This document shows, piece after piece, positions 41,362 through 51,380 of a DNA stretch of 64,000 nucleotides. The stretch's first letter is position 1. Each line of letters opens with the position of its first letter. Origin of the DNA: Ruegeria_C sp041537925 (GTDB lineage Bacteria > Pseudomonadota > Alphaproteobacteria > Rhodobacterales > Rhodobacteraceae); NCBI RefSeq assembly GCF_041537925.1, contig NZ_JBGOSH010000014.1, positions 1 to 64,000 of the forward strand, written 5' to 3'. Made by a program: the position numbers and the translations under genes. The notes beneath the pieces were generated by a model. It was not told the DNA's origin, ran no database searches, and saw only the letters and a program-made list of their open reading frames with translations.

Positions 41362-42327
41362 TCATGAGGTGGAGGCCGCGACGAGAACAATCTCACCGGG
41401 CCAGATTTCTGTGATCTGTTCTGCCGCCCGCCAAGCCCGCAGGCCGGTGGAGCAGCACAGCGCAAGTGGTGTCGCCGGATCGGGAAGGGCGGCGCGCACC
41501 TCGTCGGGTGCGATACGCACAGCGTCCGGATGGGCCGGAACCGGTGCTTCGGAACTGTCGCGTAGCTCGATGATCTTATGCCGTGCCCCGAGGCTTGACG
41601 GAGCAACGAAGGCGAAGCGGCTTTCGGGCTCTGATGCTGTGTCGAAACGGAAGGTTGAAAGGCGAAAGGTCTTGGCATTCACCTGCACCATCTGACCGAT
41701 GGGCGAGGGATCAAACCCCAGCAATACCGACAGCGCCATCTGCGCCTGCAGCGCCCCGATCATCGAGACAACAGGCCCTAACACGCCCGAACTGGCGCAG
41801 CTTTGGGTGTTGTCGGGCATTTCGGGGAACACGGCGCGCAGGCTGGGGCCGGTGCCGCAGAACCCGGCAACATAACCGTTCAACCCCAGAACCGAGGCGC
41901 TGATTAGCGGAGTTTTCAGATCGCAGCAGGTATCGCTTAGAACATAGCTGGCCGCATAGCTGTCAGCGCAGTCGAGCACGATATCAACATTTCTCACATA
42001 TGCCGTCGCGTTTGCGGGAGTCAAAGCCTCTGCCACACCGACCGCGGAGACTTCCGAGTTGATCTCCTGACAACGCTTCGCTGCACGCAATGCCTTTGGC
42101 TGGCCGCAATCTACTTCGGCGAACAACGTCTGCCGGTGCAGGTTTGACAGGTCGACCGCGTCCGGATCGGCAATGGTCAGATGCCCCACCCCTGCGCCCG
42201 CCAATAACGGCAGCAGCGGTGCGGCAAGCCCACCAGCGCCAATCACCAGAACGCGGGCATCGGACAGCAGCGCCTGACCGTCGGCACCGATCTCAGGTAA
42301 TTGCATCTGGCGCCCATAGCGGCTCAT
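41362..42327 (-). CDS. thiF: ThiF/MoeB-like adenylyltransferase with a C-terminal rhodanese-like tail
   Basis: A 321-residue E1-like enzyme that adenylates the ThiS C-terminus. The nucleotide fold is VLVIGAGGLAAPLL, then LTIADPDAVDLSNLHRQTLF and the SASVLGLNGYVAGF region. The zinc CxxC normally before the FPE segment is replaced by SLRAVFPE, so no zinc site is expected. The last about 75 residues look like a shortened rhodanese domain, with LCCSTGLRAWRAAEQ at the active-Cys position; it could supply the sulfur. Overlaps thiE by four bases; ATG 42327 is preferred to the upstream start. Confidence 0.87.
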   Translation of the reverse strand: MSRYGRQMQLPEIGADGQALLSDARVLVIGAGGLAAPLLPLLAGAGVGHLTIADPDAVDLSNLHRQTLFAEVDCGQPKALRAAKRCQEINSEVSAVGVAEALTPANATAYVRNVDIVLDCADSYAASYVLSDTCCDLKTPLISASVLGLNGYVAGFCGTGPSLRAVFPEMPDNTQSCASSGVLGPVVSMIGALQAQMALSVLLGFDPSPIGQMVQVNAKTFRLSTFRFDTASEPESRFAFVAPSSLGARHKIIELRDSSEAPVPAHPDAVRIAPDEVRAALPDPATPLALCCSTGLRAWRAAEQITEIWPGEIVLVAASTS

Positions 42328-42920
42328 CGCGTGACCTCGATCCATTGCCGGACACGCGCCTCGGGGTCAGGGTTCAACGTGATGTCTGTCACGACCGAAA
42401 CAATGTCGGCCCCTGCCTCCAGCACGCCAGAAGCGCGCTCCACACTCATCCCTCCGATGCCGACCAACGGCACCGACCCGACAAGAGCCTTCCACTCTGT
42501 CACTTTCGGCAGACCCTGCTGATGCCATTTCATCTTTTTAAGGATCGTCGGATAAACCGGGCCAAGCGCGATATAGGCAGGATCAAGCGACAGGGCGCGG
42601 TCCAACTCCGCGTCATCATGGGTCGAAAGCCCCAGCTTTAGACCCGCTTTTCGGATCGCGGGCAGGTCGGCCTCGTCTAGATCTTCCTGCCCCAGATGCA
42701 GCCAGTCGCAGCCCTCGTCTATAGCGATTTGCCAATAGTCGTTCACCACCAGCACCGCATCATGCGTTCGGCACAGTTCGGCGGCCGTGCGGATCTGCGT
42801 GCGGATGATCGCCTCGGGGCGGTCTTTTATGCGCAGCTGCACCAGCTTCACGCCCAGCGGCAACATGCGCGCCAGCCACGAAACATCGTCGAAGATCGGG
42901 TAGAACCGGTCGAGCGTCAT
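42324..42920 (-). CDS. thiE: Thiamin-phosphate synthase
   Basis: A 198-residue TIM-barrel enzyme joining HMP-PP and the thiazole phosphate. The PP-binding part VKLVQLRIKDRPEA and VNDYWQIAIDEGCDWLHLGQ, then LGLSTHDDAELDRA, ALGPVYPTILKK and VPLVGIGGMSVERA are family motifs. It overlaps both thiG and thiF by four bases. At 198 residues it is near the lower end of the family range. Confidence 0.92.
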   Translation of the reverse strand: MTLDRFYPIFDDVSWLARMLPLGVKLVQLRIKDRPEAIIRTQIRTAAELCRTHDAVLVVNDYWQIAIDEGCDWLHLGQEDLDEADLPAIRKAGLKLGLSTHDDAELDRALSLDPAYIALGPVYPTILKKMKWHQQGLPKVTEWKALVGSVPLVGIGGMSVERASGVLEAGADIVSVVTDITLNPDPEARVRQWIEVTR

Positions 42921-43687
42921 GACAGGAACGCCTTTCCGATCACCGGAGTCGATGGCGTTGCCATATCGCGCGGTTCGATCGGGTCGGCTTGATGGGCCAA
43001 CCTGCCCGCCTCGACCGCCTGCGCCATGGCGCGGGCCATTTTGGCGGGATCACCGGCGCGGGCCACGGCTGTGTTGAGCAGGACAGCGTCAAACCCCAAT
43101 TCCATCGCGTGCGCTGCATGGCTCGGCAGGCCGATCCCGGCATCCACCACCAGCGGCGTGTCGGGAAACTCGGCCCGCATTGCCCGTAGCGCGTATTCAT
43201 TGGCCAGCCCACGGCCCGACCCAATCGGCGCACCCCAGGGCATCAGCACCTCACACCCCGCGCCCAGCAGGCGTTCTCCCACGATCAGATCTTCGGTGGT
43301 GTAGGGAAAGACCTGAAACCCGTCTTCGGTCAGGATGCGCGCGGCCTCAACAAGTTGAAAGACATCCGGTTGCAGACTGTCGGTATGGCCGATCAGTTCC
43401 AGCTTGATCCAGGGCGTGTCAAACACTTCGCGGGCCATATGGGCGGTTGTCACCGCCTCTTTCACAGAATGGCAGCCCGCAGTGTTGGGCAGGATATGCA
43501 CATCTAGGTCGCGGATCATCTGCCAGAAGCTCTGGCCCGCGCCGCCCGCCCCTTCGCGGCGCAGCGAGACGGTGGCGATGGCGGCTTTCGAGTCGCGGAA
43601 CGCAGCCTCGAGGATCGCCGGGCTGGGATATTGTGCCGTTCCCAGCATCAGCGGATTGGTAAGTTCCCTGCCGTAGAACGTTCGCAT
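42917..43687 (-). CDS. thiG: Thiazole synthase
   Basis: A 256-residue enzyme building thiazole phosphate from deoxyxylulose phosphate, glycine imine and ThiS thiocarboxylate. The catalytic lysine is K95 in TPWIKLELIGH. LMLGTAQYPSPAIL and VLMPWGAPIGSGRGL are diagnostic. It lies 3 bases after thiS, with a 4-base overlap into thiE. Confidence 0.95.
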   Translation of the reverse strand: MRTFYGRELTNPLMLGTAQYPSPAILEAAFRDSKAAIATVSLRREGAGGAGQSFWQMIRDLDVHILPNTAGCHSVKEAVTTAHMAREVFDTPWIKLELIGHTDSLQPDVFQLVEAARILTEDGFQVFPYTTEDLIVGERLLGAGCEVLMPWGAPIGSGRGLANEYALRAMRAEFPDTPLVVDAGIGLPSHAAHAMELGFDAVLLNTAVARAGDPAKMARAMAQAVEAGRLAHQADPIEPRDMATPSTPVIGKAFLS

Positions 43688-43690
43688 CGC

Positions 43691-43885
43691 TCAGCCCCCC
43701 TGCATCGGTGCAAGGATTTCGACGCGGTCGCCATCGGCAAGCGCGTGGCCGATCCGGGCGGACGAGGCAACAAAGATCTCGTTCACCGCCGTGGCCACCC
43801 GCCCGGAATAACCGCATTCGGTGAGCAGATCGGACAGGGTTATGGCCGACACCTCGCGGCGCTCACCGTTAATGATGATCTTCAT
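43691..43885 (-). CDS. thiS: Sulfur carrier protein ThiS
   Basis: A 64-residue ubiquitin-like carrier ending in the required Gly-Gly (EILAPMQGG). ThiF adenylates this end before sulfur transfer to ThiG. Opens MKIIINGERREV. Start ATG 43885 lies inside the last 17 bases of thiO; a longer open frame upstream is antisense to thiO coding and ignored. Confidence 0.94.
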   Translation of the reverse strand: MKIIINGERREVSAITLSDLLTECGYSGRVATAVNEIFVASSARIGHALADGDRVEILAPMQGG

Positions 43886-44846
43886 CGACGAACTCCGAAT
43901 GTGTGTTCTCAAGCGCCAGATCGGCCACGCCCTGCGCCAGCGCCGGGGCCATGAGATAGCCGTGCCGGTAGAGGCCGTTGGCATAGATGCGCCCGTTTCT
44001 GCGCCGGATGCGGGGCAGGTTATCGGGAAAGGCCGGGCGCAGATCGACGCCGGTTTCCAAAATTTCCGCCTCGCCAAAGGCCGGGTTCAACGCAAAGGCG
44101 GCACTGAGCAGCTCCAGCATCGACCGGGCGGTAATCCGCGACTTGTCCTCGGTCTCGATCATTGTTGCACCCAGCATGAAGATACCTTCGCCACGCGGCA
44201 CCACATAAAGCGGGATGCGCGGATGGAGCAACCGGACCGGACGACTGAGCGTCACATCGGGGCAGCGGATGATCAGCATCTCGCCCTTCACGCCACGCAG
44301 ATCTGTCAGGTGGTCGCGGGCAGCAAAACCCCGGCAATCAATGGCATTGTCGAGCGTCTCGGGCGCGGGTTTGGCGTGGAAATCCGCGCCTTGCGCCACG
44401 AGCGCCTTGCGCAGGCTTTGCAGCGCGGTGCGGGGATCGAGATGCGCCTCTTGCGGGAAGTGCAGCCCAGCCTCAAAACCGCTAAGATCAGGCTCTAATT
44501 GGGTGATCTCATCTTGATTGGCCTGTGCATATCCTTCGGTGCGGCGTGAAAATCGGCGCAGGTCGGGCAGGTCACGACGATGGGCGACTACGAGGGTTCC
44601 GGCGCGATCCACCTTCGTGTGACGCCCCCACCAGTCGATGGCGGTCTTGCCGTGGCGCAGCACCGGCTCTTCGGCGTTTTCATATTCGCACCAGGGCGCC
44701 AGCATACCCCCCGCCCACCACGAACAGCCATGCGGACCGGGTGGACCAGCAGGGTCAAAAACCTGCACCTGCGCGCCACGCGCGGACAGCTCGGTCGCGA
44801 CCGTCAGACCAGCCACACCTGCCCCTATGACAGAGTACAATGTCAA
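43869..44846 (-). CDS. thiO: Glycine oxidase ThiO
   Basis: A 325-residue FAD enzyme that makes the glycine imine for thiazole synthesis. The FAD-binding start is YSVIGAGVAGLTVATELSARG and the C-terminal part has TGVDLRPAFPDNLPRI and NGLYRHGYLMAPALA. Using ThiO rather than ThiH means an oxygen-dependent route, fitting an aerobe. Overlaps thiD by four bases (ATGA) and thiS by 17. Confidence 0.92.
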   Translation of the reverse strand: MTLYSVIGAGVAGLTVATELSARGAQVQVFDPAGPPGPHGCSWWAGGMLAPWCEYENAEEPVLRHGKTAIDWWGRHTKVDRAGTLVVAHRRDLPDLRRFSRRTEGYAQANQDEITQLEPDLSGFEAGLHFPQEAHLDPRTALQSLRKALVAQGADFHAKPAPETLDNAIDCRGFAARDHLTDLRGVKGEMLIIRCPDVTLSRPVRLLHPRIPLYVVPRGEGIFMLGATMIETEDKSRITARSMLELLSAAFALNPAFGEAEILETGVDLRPAFPDNLPRIRRRNGRIYANGLYRHGYLMAPALAQGVADLALENTHSEFVDEDHH

Positions 44847-45646
44847 CGTTCCCAGACCTGATGAAAGTGATGCACCGGCCCGTGACCCTGCCCGATCTTC
44901 AGATCATCCGCTTTCAGGATAGCCCCCTGAAGGTATCCATGGGCGCGCTGCATTGCCTCTTCCAGATTGTGACCCTGTGCCAGCCCCGCCGCGATGGCCG
45001 AGGACAATGTGCAGCCTGTGCCATGCGTATTGATCGTGTCTCGGCGCGGTGCGGTGTAGTCGGCAAGCAGGCCAACACCATTGACCAGCATGTCGTGACA
45101 GACCGGACCATCGGCGTGACCGCCCTTCATCACCACCGCTTGCGCGCCTAGCGCGATCAGAGCCTGCGCCTGAGCGAACATATGCTCCTGTGTCTCGGCT
45201 GGTTTGACCTCAAGCAAACGCGCCGCTTCGGGCAGGTTCGGGGTGATGACTGTGGCCCGAGGGATCAGCACCTCGCGCAGGGTTTCCACGGCCTCATCCG
45301 CAAGCAGCGCGTCGCCAGATTTGGCGATCATCACCGGGTCAAGAACAACGGGGCCACTAAAACCGCGAAGGGCTTCTGCAACCGTTTGAATGATCGCGGG
45401 TGAAGCCAGCATGCCGATCTTGATCGCATTCACATCCAGATCACAAAGCACCGCGTCGATCTGGGCGCGGATCACGTCCAGCGGGATGCCATGGACAGCG
45501 GTCACAGCCTGGGTGTTCTGCGCGGTGACGGCCGTGATGACGCTGGCACCATAGACGCCCAACGCCGACATAGCCTTGAGATCGGCCTGAATGCCTGCCC
45601 CTCCTCCGCTGTCGGAGCCGGCTATGGTCAGGGCGATCGGCGTCAT
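44843..45646 (-). CDS. thiD: HMP / HMP-phosphate kinase
   Basis: A 267-residue kinase of the ribokinase fold converting HMP to HMP-PP. TIAGSDSGGGAGIQADLK is the substrate/phosphate motif, with VVLDPVMIAKSGD and the anion-hole region THGTGCTLSSAIAAGL. It is the first gene behind the TPP riboswitch, with GGGAG eight bases before ATG 45646. It serves both uptake and salvage. Confidence 0.94.
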   Translation of the reverse strand: MTPIALTIAGSDSGGGAGIQADLKAMSALGVYGASVITAVTAQNTQAVTAVHGIPLDVIRAQIDAVLCDLDVNAIKIGMLASPAIIQTVAEALRGFSGPVVLDPVMIAKSGDALLADEAVETLREVLIPRATVITPNLPEAARLLEVKPAETQEHMFAQAQALIALGAQAVVMKGGHADGPVCHDMLVNGVGLLADYTAPRRDTINTHGTGCTLSSAIAAGLAQGHNLEEAMQRAHGYLQGAILKADDLKIGQGHGPVHHFHQVWER

Positions 45647-45703
45647 TCATTGCTCTCCCGTTTTGGGTGGACAATGGGCGGCGGGCACGCTCGATATTCT
45701 GAG

Positions 45704-45787
45704 ACCGTTTCCTACGCCGGCATTGCCCGGATCAGGTTCGATGGGTCGACGCAAATGCGGCTCTCAGCCCGGAGGCACCCCAACGGT
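45704..45787 (-). promoter_or_regulatory. TPP riboswitch (THI element)
   Basis: On the minus strand the conserved core is complete: GGGGTGCC, CCGGGCTGAGAG, then CGAACCTGATCCGGGCAA, GCCGGCGTAGGAAACGGT, with the closing P1 stem ACCGTT/AACGGT. It lies 57 bases upstream of thiD. No terminator hairpin with T-run is seen between it and the ATG, so translational control is the better guess. Excess TPP would shut down the whole operon. Confidence 0.96.
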
Positions 45788-45860
45788 TTGCGCGTTCATC
45801 TCAGGGTCGCGGGAAAGAATCAAGGGGGGAAATGACGCAACGTTACAAGCGCAAAGCAAA

Positions 45861-45885
45861 AGAGCCGACCCAATGGGTCGGCTCT
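45861..45885 (-). terminator. Intrinsic terminator after dnaJ
   Basis: AGAGCCGACCC, loop of 3, GGGTCGGCTCT: an 11-bp perfect stem 22 bases after the dnaJ stop; on the minus strand TTTGCTTTGC follows. It ends dnaK-dnaJ transcripts before they reach the thiamin operon. Confidence 0.87.
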
Positions 45886-45907
45886 GACAAAGGGATTTTT
45901 GCGGTAT

Positions 45908-47044
45908 TCAGCCCTTCATGCCGTCCCAGAAGGATTTGACGGAAGAGAAAAAGCTGTTCGATTCCGGGTTGTTGTCATCGCTGATATCCTCGAACTCACG
46001 CAGGAGTTCCTTTTGCCGAGAGGTCAGGTTGACCGGGGTTTCCACCGCCAATTCGATGAACATGTCACCTACGCCAGCACCGCGCAACGCAGGCATACCC
46101 TTAGCACGCAGGCGCATCTGACGGCCCGACTGGCTGCCAGAGGGGACCTGAACTCGGCCCCGGCCGCCGTCAATTGTCGGTACTTCGATTGACCCGCCCA
46201 GCGCCGCCTTGGCCATCGAGACCGGCACCCGGCAATAGAGGTTCACGCCATCGCGCTCGAACAGATCATGCTGCGTCACCTCGACAAAGATATAGAGGTC
46301 ACCCGGAGGGCCGCCGCGCATTCCGGCCTCGCCCTCACCCGCCAGACGGATACGGGTACCAGTTTCGACGCCTGCCGGAATGTTGACCGATAGCGCGCGA
46401 TCCTTTTCGACCCGGCCCGCACCCTGACAGGATTTGCAGGGGTTCTTGATGATCTGGCCCAGGCCCGAACAGGTCGGGCAGGTACGTTCAACGGTAAAAA
46501 AGCCCTGCTGTGCCCTCACCTTGCCCATGCCGGAACAGGTCGGGCAGGTGCTGGGTTCGACGCCACCCTCGGCACCGGTCCCCTCGCAAGCCGAACAAGC
46601 GACCGCAGTGGGCACGTTGATGGTCTTTTGCAAACCCGAATACGCGTCTTCCAGCGAGACGCGCAGGTTATAGCGCAGGTCCGAACCGCGCGCCGCACGA
46701 CGACCGCCGCCGCCACGCTGTCCGCCCATGAAATCACCGAACAGATCGTCGAAAACGTCCGAGAACGCGCTGGAAAAATCGCCGCCGCCCGGACGACCAC
46801 CACCCCCGCCCATGCCGTTCTCAAAGGCGGCATGGCCGAACCGGTCATAGGCCGCCTTTTTGTCGCCGTCCTTGAGAACCTCGTAGGCTTCGTTGGCTTC
46901 CTTGAACTGCGATTCCGCGTTTGGATTGTCTTTGTTGCGATCGGGATGAAGCTCTTTGGCCTTTTTGCGATAGCCCTTCTTGATCTCATCCGCCGAAGCG
47001 CCTTTGGACACGCCGAGCACATCGTAATAGTCGCGTTTTGACAT
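45908..47044 (-). CDS. dnaJ: Chaperone protein DnaJ
   Basis: A 378-residue Hsp40 type I. J domain with HPDRN near residue 33, Gly-rich linker, four CxxCxGxG zinc repeats (CSACEGTG, CPTCSGMG, CPTCSGLG, CKSCQGAG), then the client-binding domains. It stimulates DnaK ATPase. ATG 47044 (MSKRDYYDVLGVSKG) is the family N-terminus. Co-directional with dnaK behind the 47073 hairpin. Confidence 0.97.
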   Translation of the reverse strand: MSKRDYYDVLGVSKGASADEIKKGYRKKAKELHPDRNKDNPNAESQFKEANEAYEVLKDGDKKAAYDRFGHAAFENGMGGGGGRPGGGDFSSAFSDVFDDLFGDFMGGQRGGGGRRAARGSDLRYNLRVSLEDAYSGLQKTINVPTAVACSACEGTGAEGGVEPSTCPTCSGMGKVRAQQGFFTVERTCPTCSGLGQIIKNPCKSCQGAGRVEKDRALSVNIPAGVETGTRIRLAGEGEAGMRGGPPGDLYIFVEVTQHDLFERDGVNLYCRVPVSMAKAALGGSIEVPTIDGGRGRVQVPSGSQSGRQMRLRAKGMPALRGAGVGDMFIELAVETPVNLTSRQKELLREFEDISDDNNPESNSFFSSVKSFWDGMKG

Positions 47045-47072
47045 CCGATTTTCCTTCTGCCTCAACGAGTAT

Positions 47073-47099
47073 GGGCCGGTCCGGATACCGGACCGGCCC
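47073..47099 (-). promoter_or_regulatory. Strong hairpin between dnaK and dnaJ
   Basis: GGGCCGGTCCGG, loop of 3, CCGGACCGGCCC: a perfect 12-bp GC stem directly after the dnaK stop; no T-run follows in the dnaJ direction (ATACTCGTTG). It probably causes partial termination or message processing so that DnaK exceeds DnaJ. Confidence 0.75.
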
Positions 47100-47119
47100 A
47101 ATCAGGCACGGTTGACCCG

Positions 47120-49030
<1,911 letters not shown>

Positions 49031-49144
49031 GTGTTTCGATCCCTTTCTGTCTCAAGGCGATGTCCCGAGATCCGAACCCGTTGTGGCATTCAGATCCCGA
49101 TTCTGTGTTGCGCGACAGCACTACACCATCGCGCGTCCCGGCGT

Positions 49145-49173
49145 ATATAGGGGTCGGGCACAGGCGCTGCAAG
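49145..49173 (-). promoter_or_regulatory. RpoH-type promoter of dnaK
   Basis: On the minus strand CTTGCA at 49173-49168, 16 bases, then CCTATAT at 49151-49145. This matches the alphaproteobacterial heat-shock sigma pattern (CTTG, about 17 bases, CYTATNT). It puts the start about 105 bases before dnaK. Confidence 0.72.
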
Positions 49174-49246
49174 CACTCTGAAACGCGGGTTTTCGCGAAT
49201 CTGTGCGCTTTTTGGATAGGCTTTGGCAAGGAATGGGAAGTTCGGG

Positions 49247-49849
49247 ATGAACAGGCTGCTTTTGCGCGGGTTCGATATCAGGAAGGCGCATCTGGATGCG
49301 GCCGCTCAGGCGGGTCTCGTTGATGTTCTGCGGCCGATTCTGAAAGCGGCGCCGCTGTTCACTCCGGTAACGTCGCGGGGCCAGAAAATGTCGGTGCGCA
49401 TGACCTCGGCCGGGACGGTCGGATGGATTACCGACCGGGCCGGGTACCGGTATGAGGCGCAACATCCGAAAGGGCAGCCCTGGCCCGCGATCCCCGAGCG
49501 CGTGCTGCGAATCTGGCAGGAAGTTACCGGACTAGACCGGCACCCCGACAGCTGCCTGATCAACTATTACGGCGATGGCGCGCGGATGGGCCTGCATCAG
49601 GACAAGGACGAGGCCGACTTCTCCTGGCCCGTCGTGTCGGTGTCTCTGGGCGATGACGCGCTGTTCCGGATCGGTAACACCACGCGCGGTGGCAAGACCG
49701 AATCGATCTGGCTGAACTCGGGCGATGTGGTGGTGATGGGTGGTCCAGCGCGGCTGACCTATCACGGGATCGACCGTATCCGCTTTGGCTCGTCCCGATT
49801 GCTCCCCAAGGGCGGGCGCATCAACCTGACCCTGCGGGTGGTGACCTAA
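49247..49849 (+). CDS. alkB: Alpha-ketoglutarate-dependent dioxygenase AlkB
   Basis: A 200-residue Fe(II)/2-oxoglutarate enzyme that reverses alkylation of DNA bases. The iron ligands are H and D of LHQDKDEAD and the His of LTYHGIDR; 2-oxoglutarate is held by the Arg of GGRINLTLR. SVSLGDDALFRIG is also typical. ATG 49247 has GGGAAG six bases upstream; a TTG at 49223 is rejected. Divergent from dnaK. Confidence 0.94.
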   Translation: MNRLLLRGFDIRKAHLDAAAQAGLVDVLRPILKAAPLFTPVTSRGQKMSVRMTSAGTVGWITDRAGYRYEAQHPKGQPWPAIPERVLRIWQEVTGLDRHPDSCLINYYGDGARMGLHQDKDEADFSWPVVSVSLGDDALFRIGNTTRGGKTESIWLNSGDVVVMGGPARLTYHGIDRIRFGSSRLLPKGGRINLTLRVVT

Positions 49850-50442
49850 CGCGACGCGATCGAGCAGCACCCGGTCAGGAAGCGGTTCTCATCCAGGATC
49901 AGATCGATCTCAAGCGCAAAGGCGTTGTCGGACATACCGTCGGAACACTCGGCCCGTCGGATGATCGCTAGTCCGGTATCGCCCAGCGCAAATCTCAGGC
50001 GGTCGGAATAGCCCATGGCCGGTTGGCGGGCGCCCGCGCTCAGCGCCACGGGGTCGGCGTCAAAGAATCGAAACTCTGCTGTGCCCACCGGATCGGCGCT
50101 TAGCGACCAGAACGGTTCGGTCCCGTAGCAATGCAGCGGGCCGGAATACTCCGCGTCGAAACCGGGGGACTGCGCGGCAAGATACCGCATCGAGACCCAG
50201 CCGCCATGTTCCATGACATTGACCCGACCCCAGGTGCCGCTGCGGTCGCGCCGCACTATCTCAACATCACGCGCACCCGGGGCCAGCGCACCGATCTTGT
50301 CAGCGCTGGCACGTGGTTCGCTGCGAATGTTCAGGACATCGTCGGCGGCAACGCCCGTCACCGCATAAAGCCGCGGCCACGGATCTGCCGCAACAACCTG
50401 ACCTGTCATCAGCAGGATCATCAGGGCGCAAACCATTCTCAT
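49846..50442 (-). CDS. Secreted SH3-domain protein with a COG3650-like C-terminus
   Basis: A 198-residue protein, signal peptide (MRMVCALMILLMTGQVVA), then a bacterial SH3 domain at about 27-90 (DVLNIRSEPRASADKIGALA; GTWGRVNVMEHGGWVSMRYL) and a C-terminal part with CYGTEPFWSLSADPVG and CSDGMSDNAFALEI, as seen in small envelope proteins of the COG3650 type. Probably binds cell wall or metal; function unknown. Its stop overlaps alkB's by three bases on the opposite strand, and its ATG overlaps the kpsM stop. Confidence 0.78.
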   Translation of the reverse strand: MRMVCALMILLMTGQVVAADPWPRLYAVTGVAADDVLNIRSEPRASADKIGALAPGARDVEIVRRDRSGTWGRVNVMEHGGWVSMRYLAAQSPGFDAEYSGPLHCYGTEPFWSLSADPVGTAEFRFFDADPVALSAGARQPAMGYSDRLRFALGDTGLAIIRRAECSDGMSDNAFALEIDLILDENRFLTGCCSIASR

Positions 50443-51260
50443 CGCTTGGCGTACCAGCTGGCCGACACATGGCGACGGGTATAGAATTCGCCCATCAGGC
50501 CCAACATGATCAGCACCACACCAACGCCAAGCGCATAGTGCCAGCTGGTGACGTGCGGGAAATAGTTGCGGAAGGCAAAACCGCGGCTCTGGTCGATGAT
50601 GTGAAACAGCGGGTTCCAGTCAAACACCACCAGCATCGAGGCCGGGATTGTATTTGCGACAAACATCTTGCCCGACGCGATCATCTGTGCGCGGCGATAG
50701 AGTGTCGACATGATCCCGACCGTTGTTGGAAACCAGGGCTTAATCGACAGGAACATCAGCCCCACCGCACATCCGGTGAACCAGGCCAGCAACAGCATCC
50801 CGAAGGCACCAGCGGGGTTCTGAATTTCGACCGCGTCGAATATCGCGTGATACCCGAACAGGATCAAAAGCACCGTCAGGATGTTGATATAGAGCGTCCC
50901 CAATGCAGAAGAGCTGATCGAGATGATGGTGTTCATGGGCGCATGTAGCATCATCGCGCTTGTCGGCCCTTCCGCCCCCATCACGGCAGCAACCGATTTC
51001 ACATGGGTCATGAACAGGAATACGCCGGTTAGCAGGAACAGCACGAAATCCCCGCGCAGCGGTGCGGTCCTGATCCCAAACAGCTGAAACATGAAGTAGA
51101 ATGCCGCCACCATGACGACCACCTGCAGCATGTTCTGCCCCAGAGCGAGAAAGGCATTATTGTGTTTGGACCGCACGCTGCGCGCCACCGAATGAAAGAT
51201 CAATTCGGCCATGGTGAGCGCGCCGCTCAGCAGAGATGTATTCCGGCGGTATCGAAACAC
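50439..51260 (-). CDS. ABC-2 type polysaccharide export permease (KpsM family)
   Basis: A 273-residue ABC-2 membrane permease with about six spans. ELIFHSVARSVRSKHNNAF, the NLLQ-like GQNMLQVVVMV and FNPLFH-type FDWNPLFHIIDQSRGFAFR are family marks. It would export a lipid-linked capsular or O-type glycan. No ATPase (KpsT) is beside it. Start GTG 51260 keeps a conserved-looking FRYRRNTSLLSGA stretch; ATG 51212 would give a 257-residue form, and no clear ribosome site decides. Divergent from cysQ. Confidence 0.82.
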   Translation of the reverse strand: MFRYRRNTSLLSGALTMAELIFHSVARSVRSKHNNAFLALGQNMLQVVVMVAAFYFMFQLFGIRTAPLRGDFVLFLLTGVFLFMTHVKSVAAVMGAEGPTSAMMLHAPMNTIISISSSALGTLYINILTVLLILFGYHAIFDAVEIQNPAGAFGMLLLAWFTGCAVGLMFLSIKPWFPTTVGIMSTLYRRAQMIASGKMFVANTIPASMLVVFDWNPLFHIIDQSRGFAFRNYFPHVTSWHYALGVGVVLIMLGLMGEFYTRRHVSASWYAKR

Positions 51261-51380
51261 GTTTGGTTCGTCCCGTGATGCTGCCCAAAAACTCGCACGG
51301 AAATCTTGCCGTTCCGTTACAGGAACAGCATAAGAGCACCAATGCGTCAGAGCAACAAATCACAAGATCGGAGCATTTTT

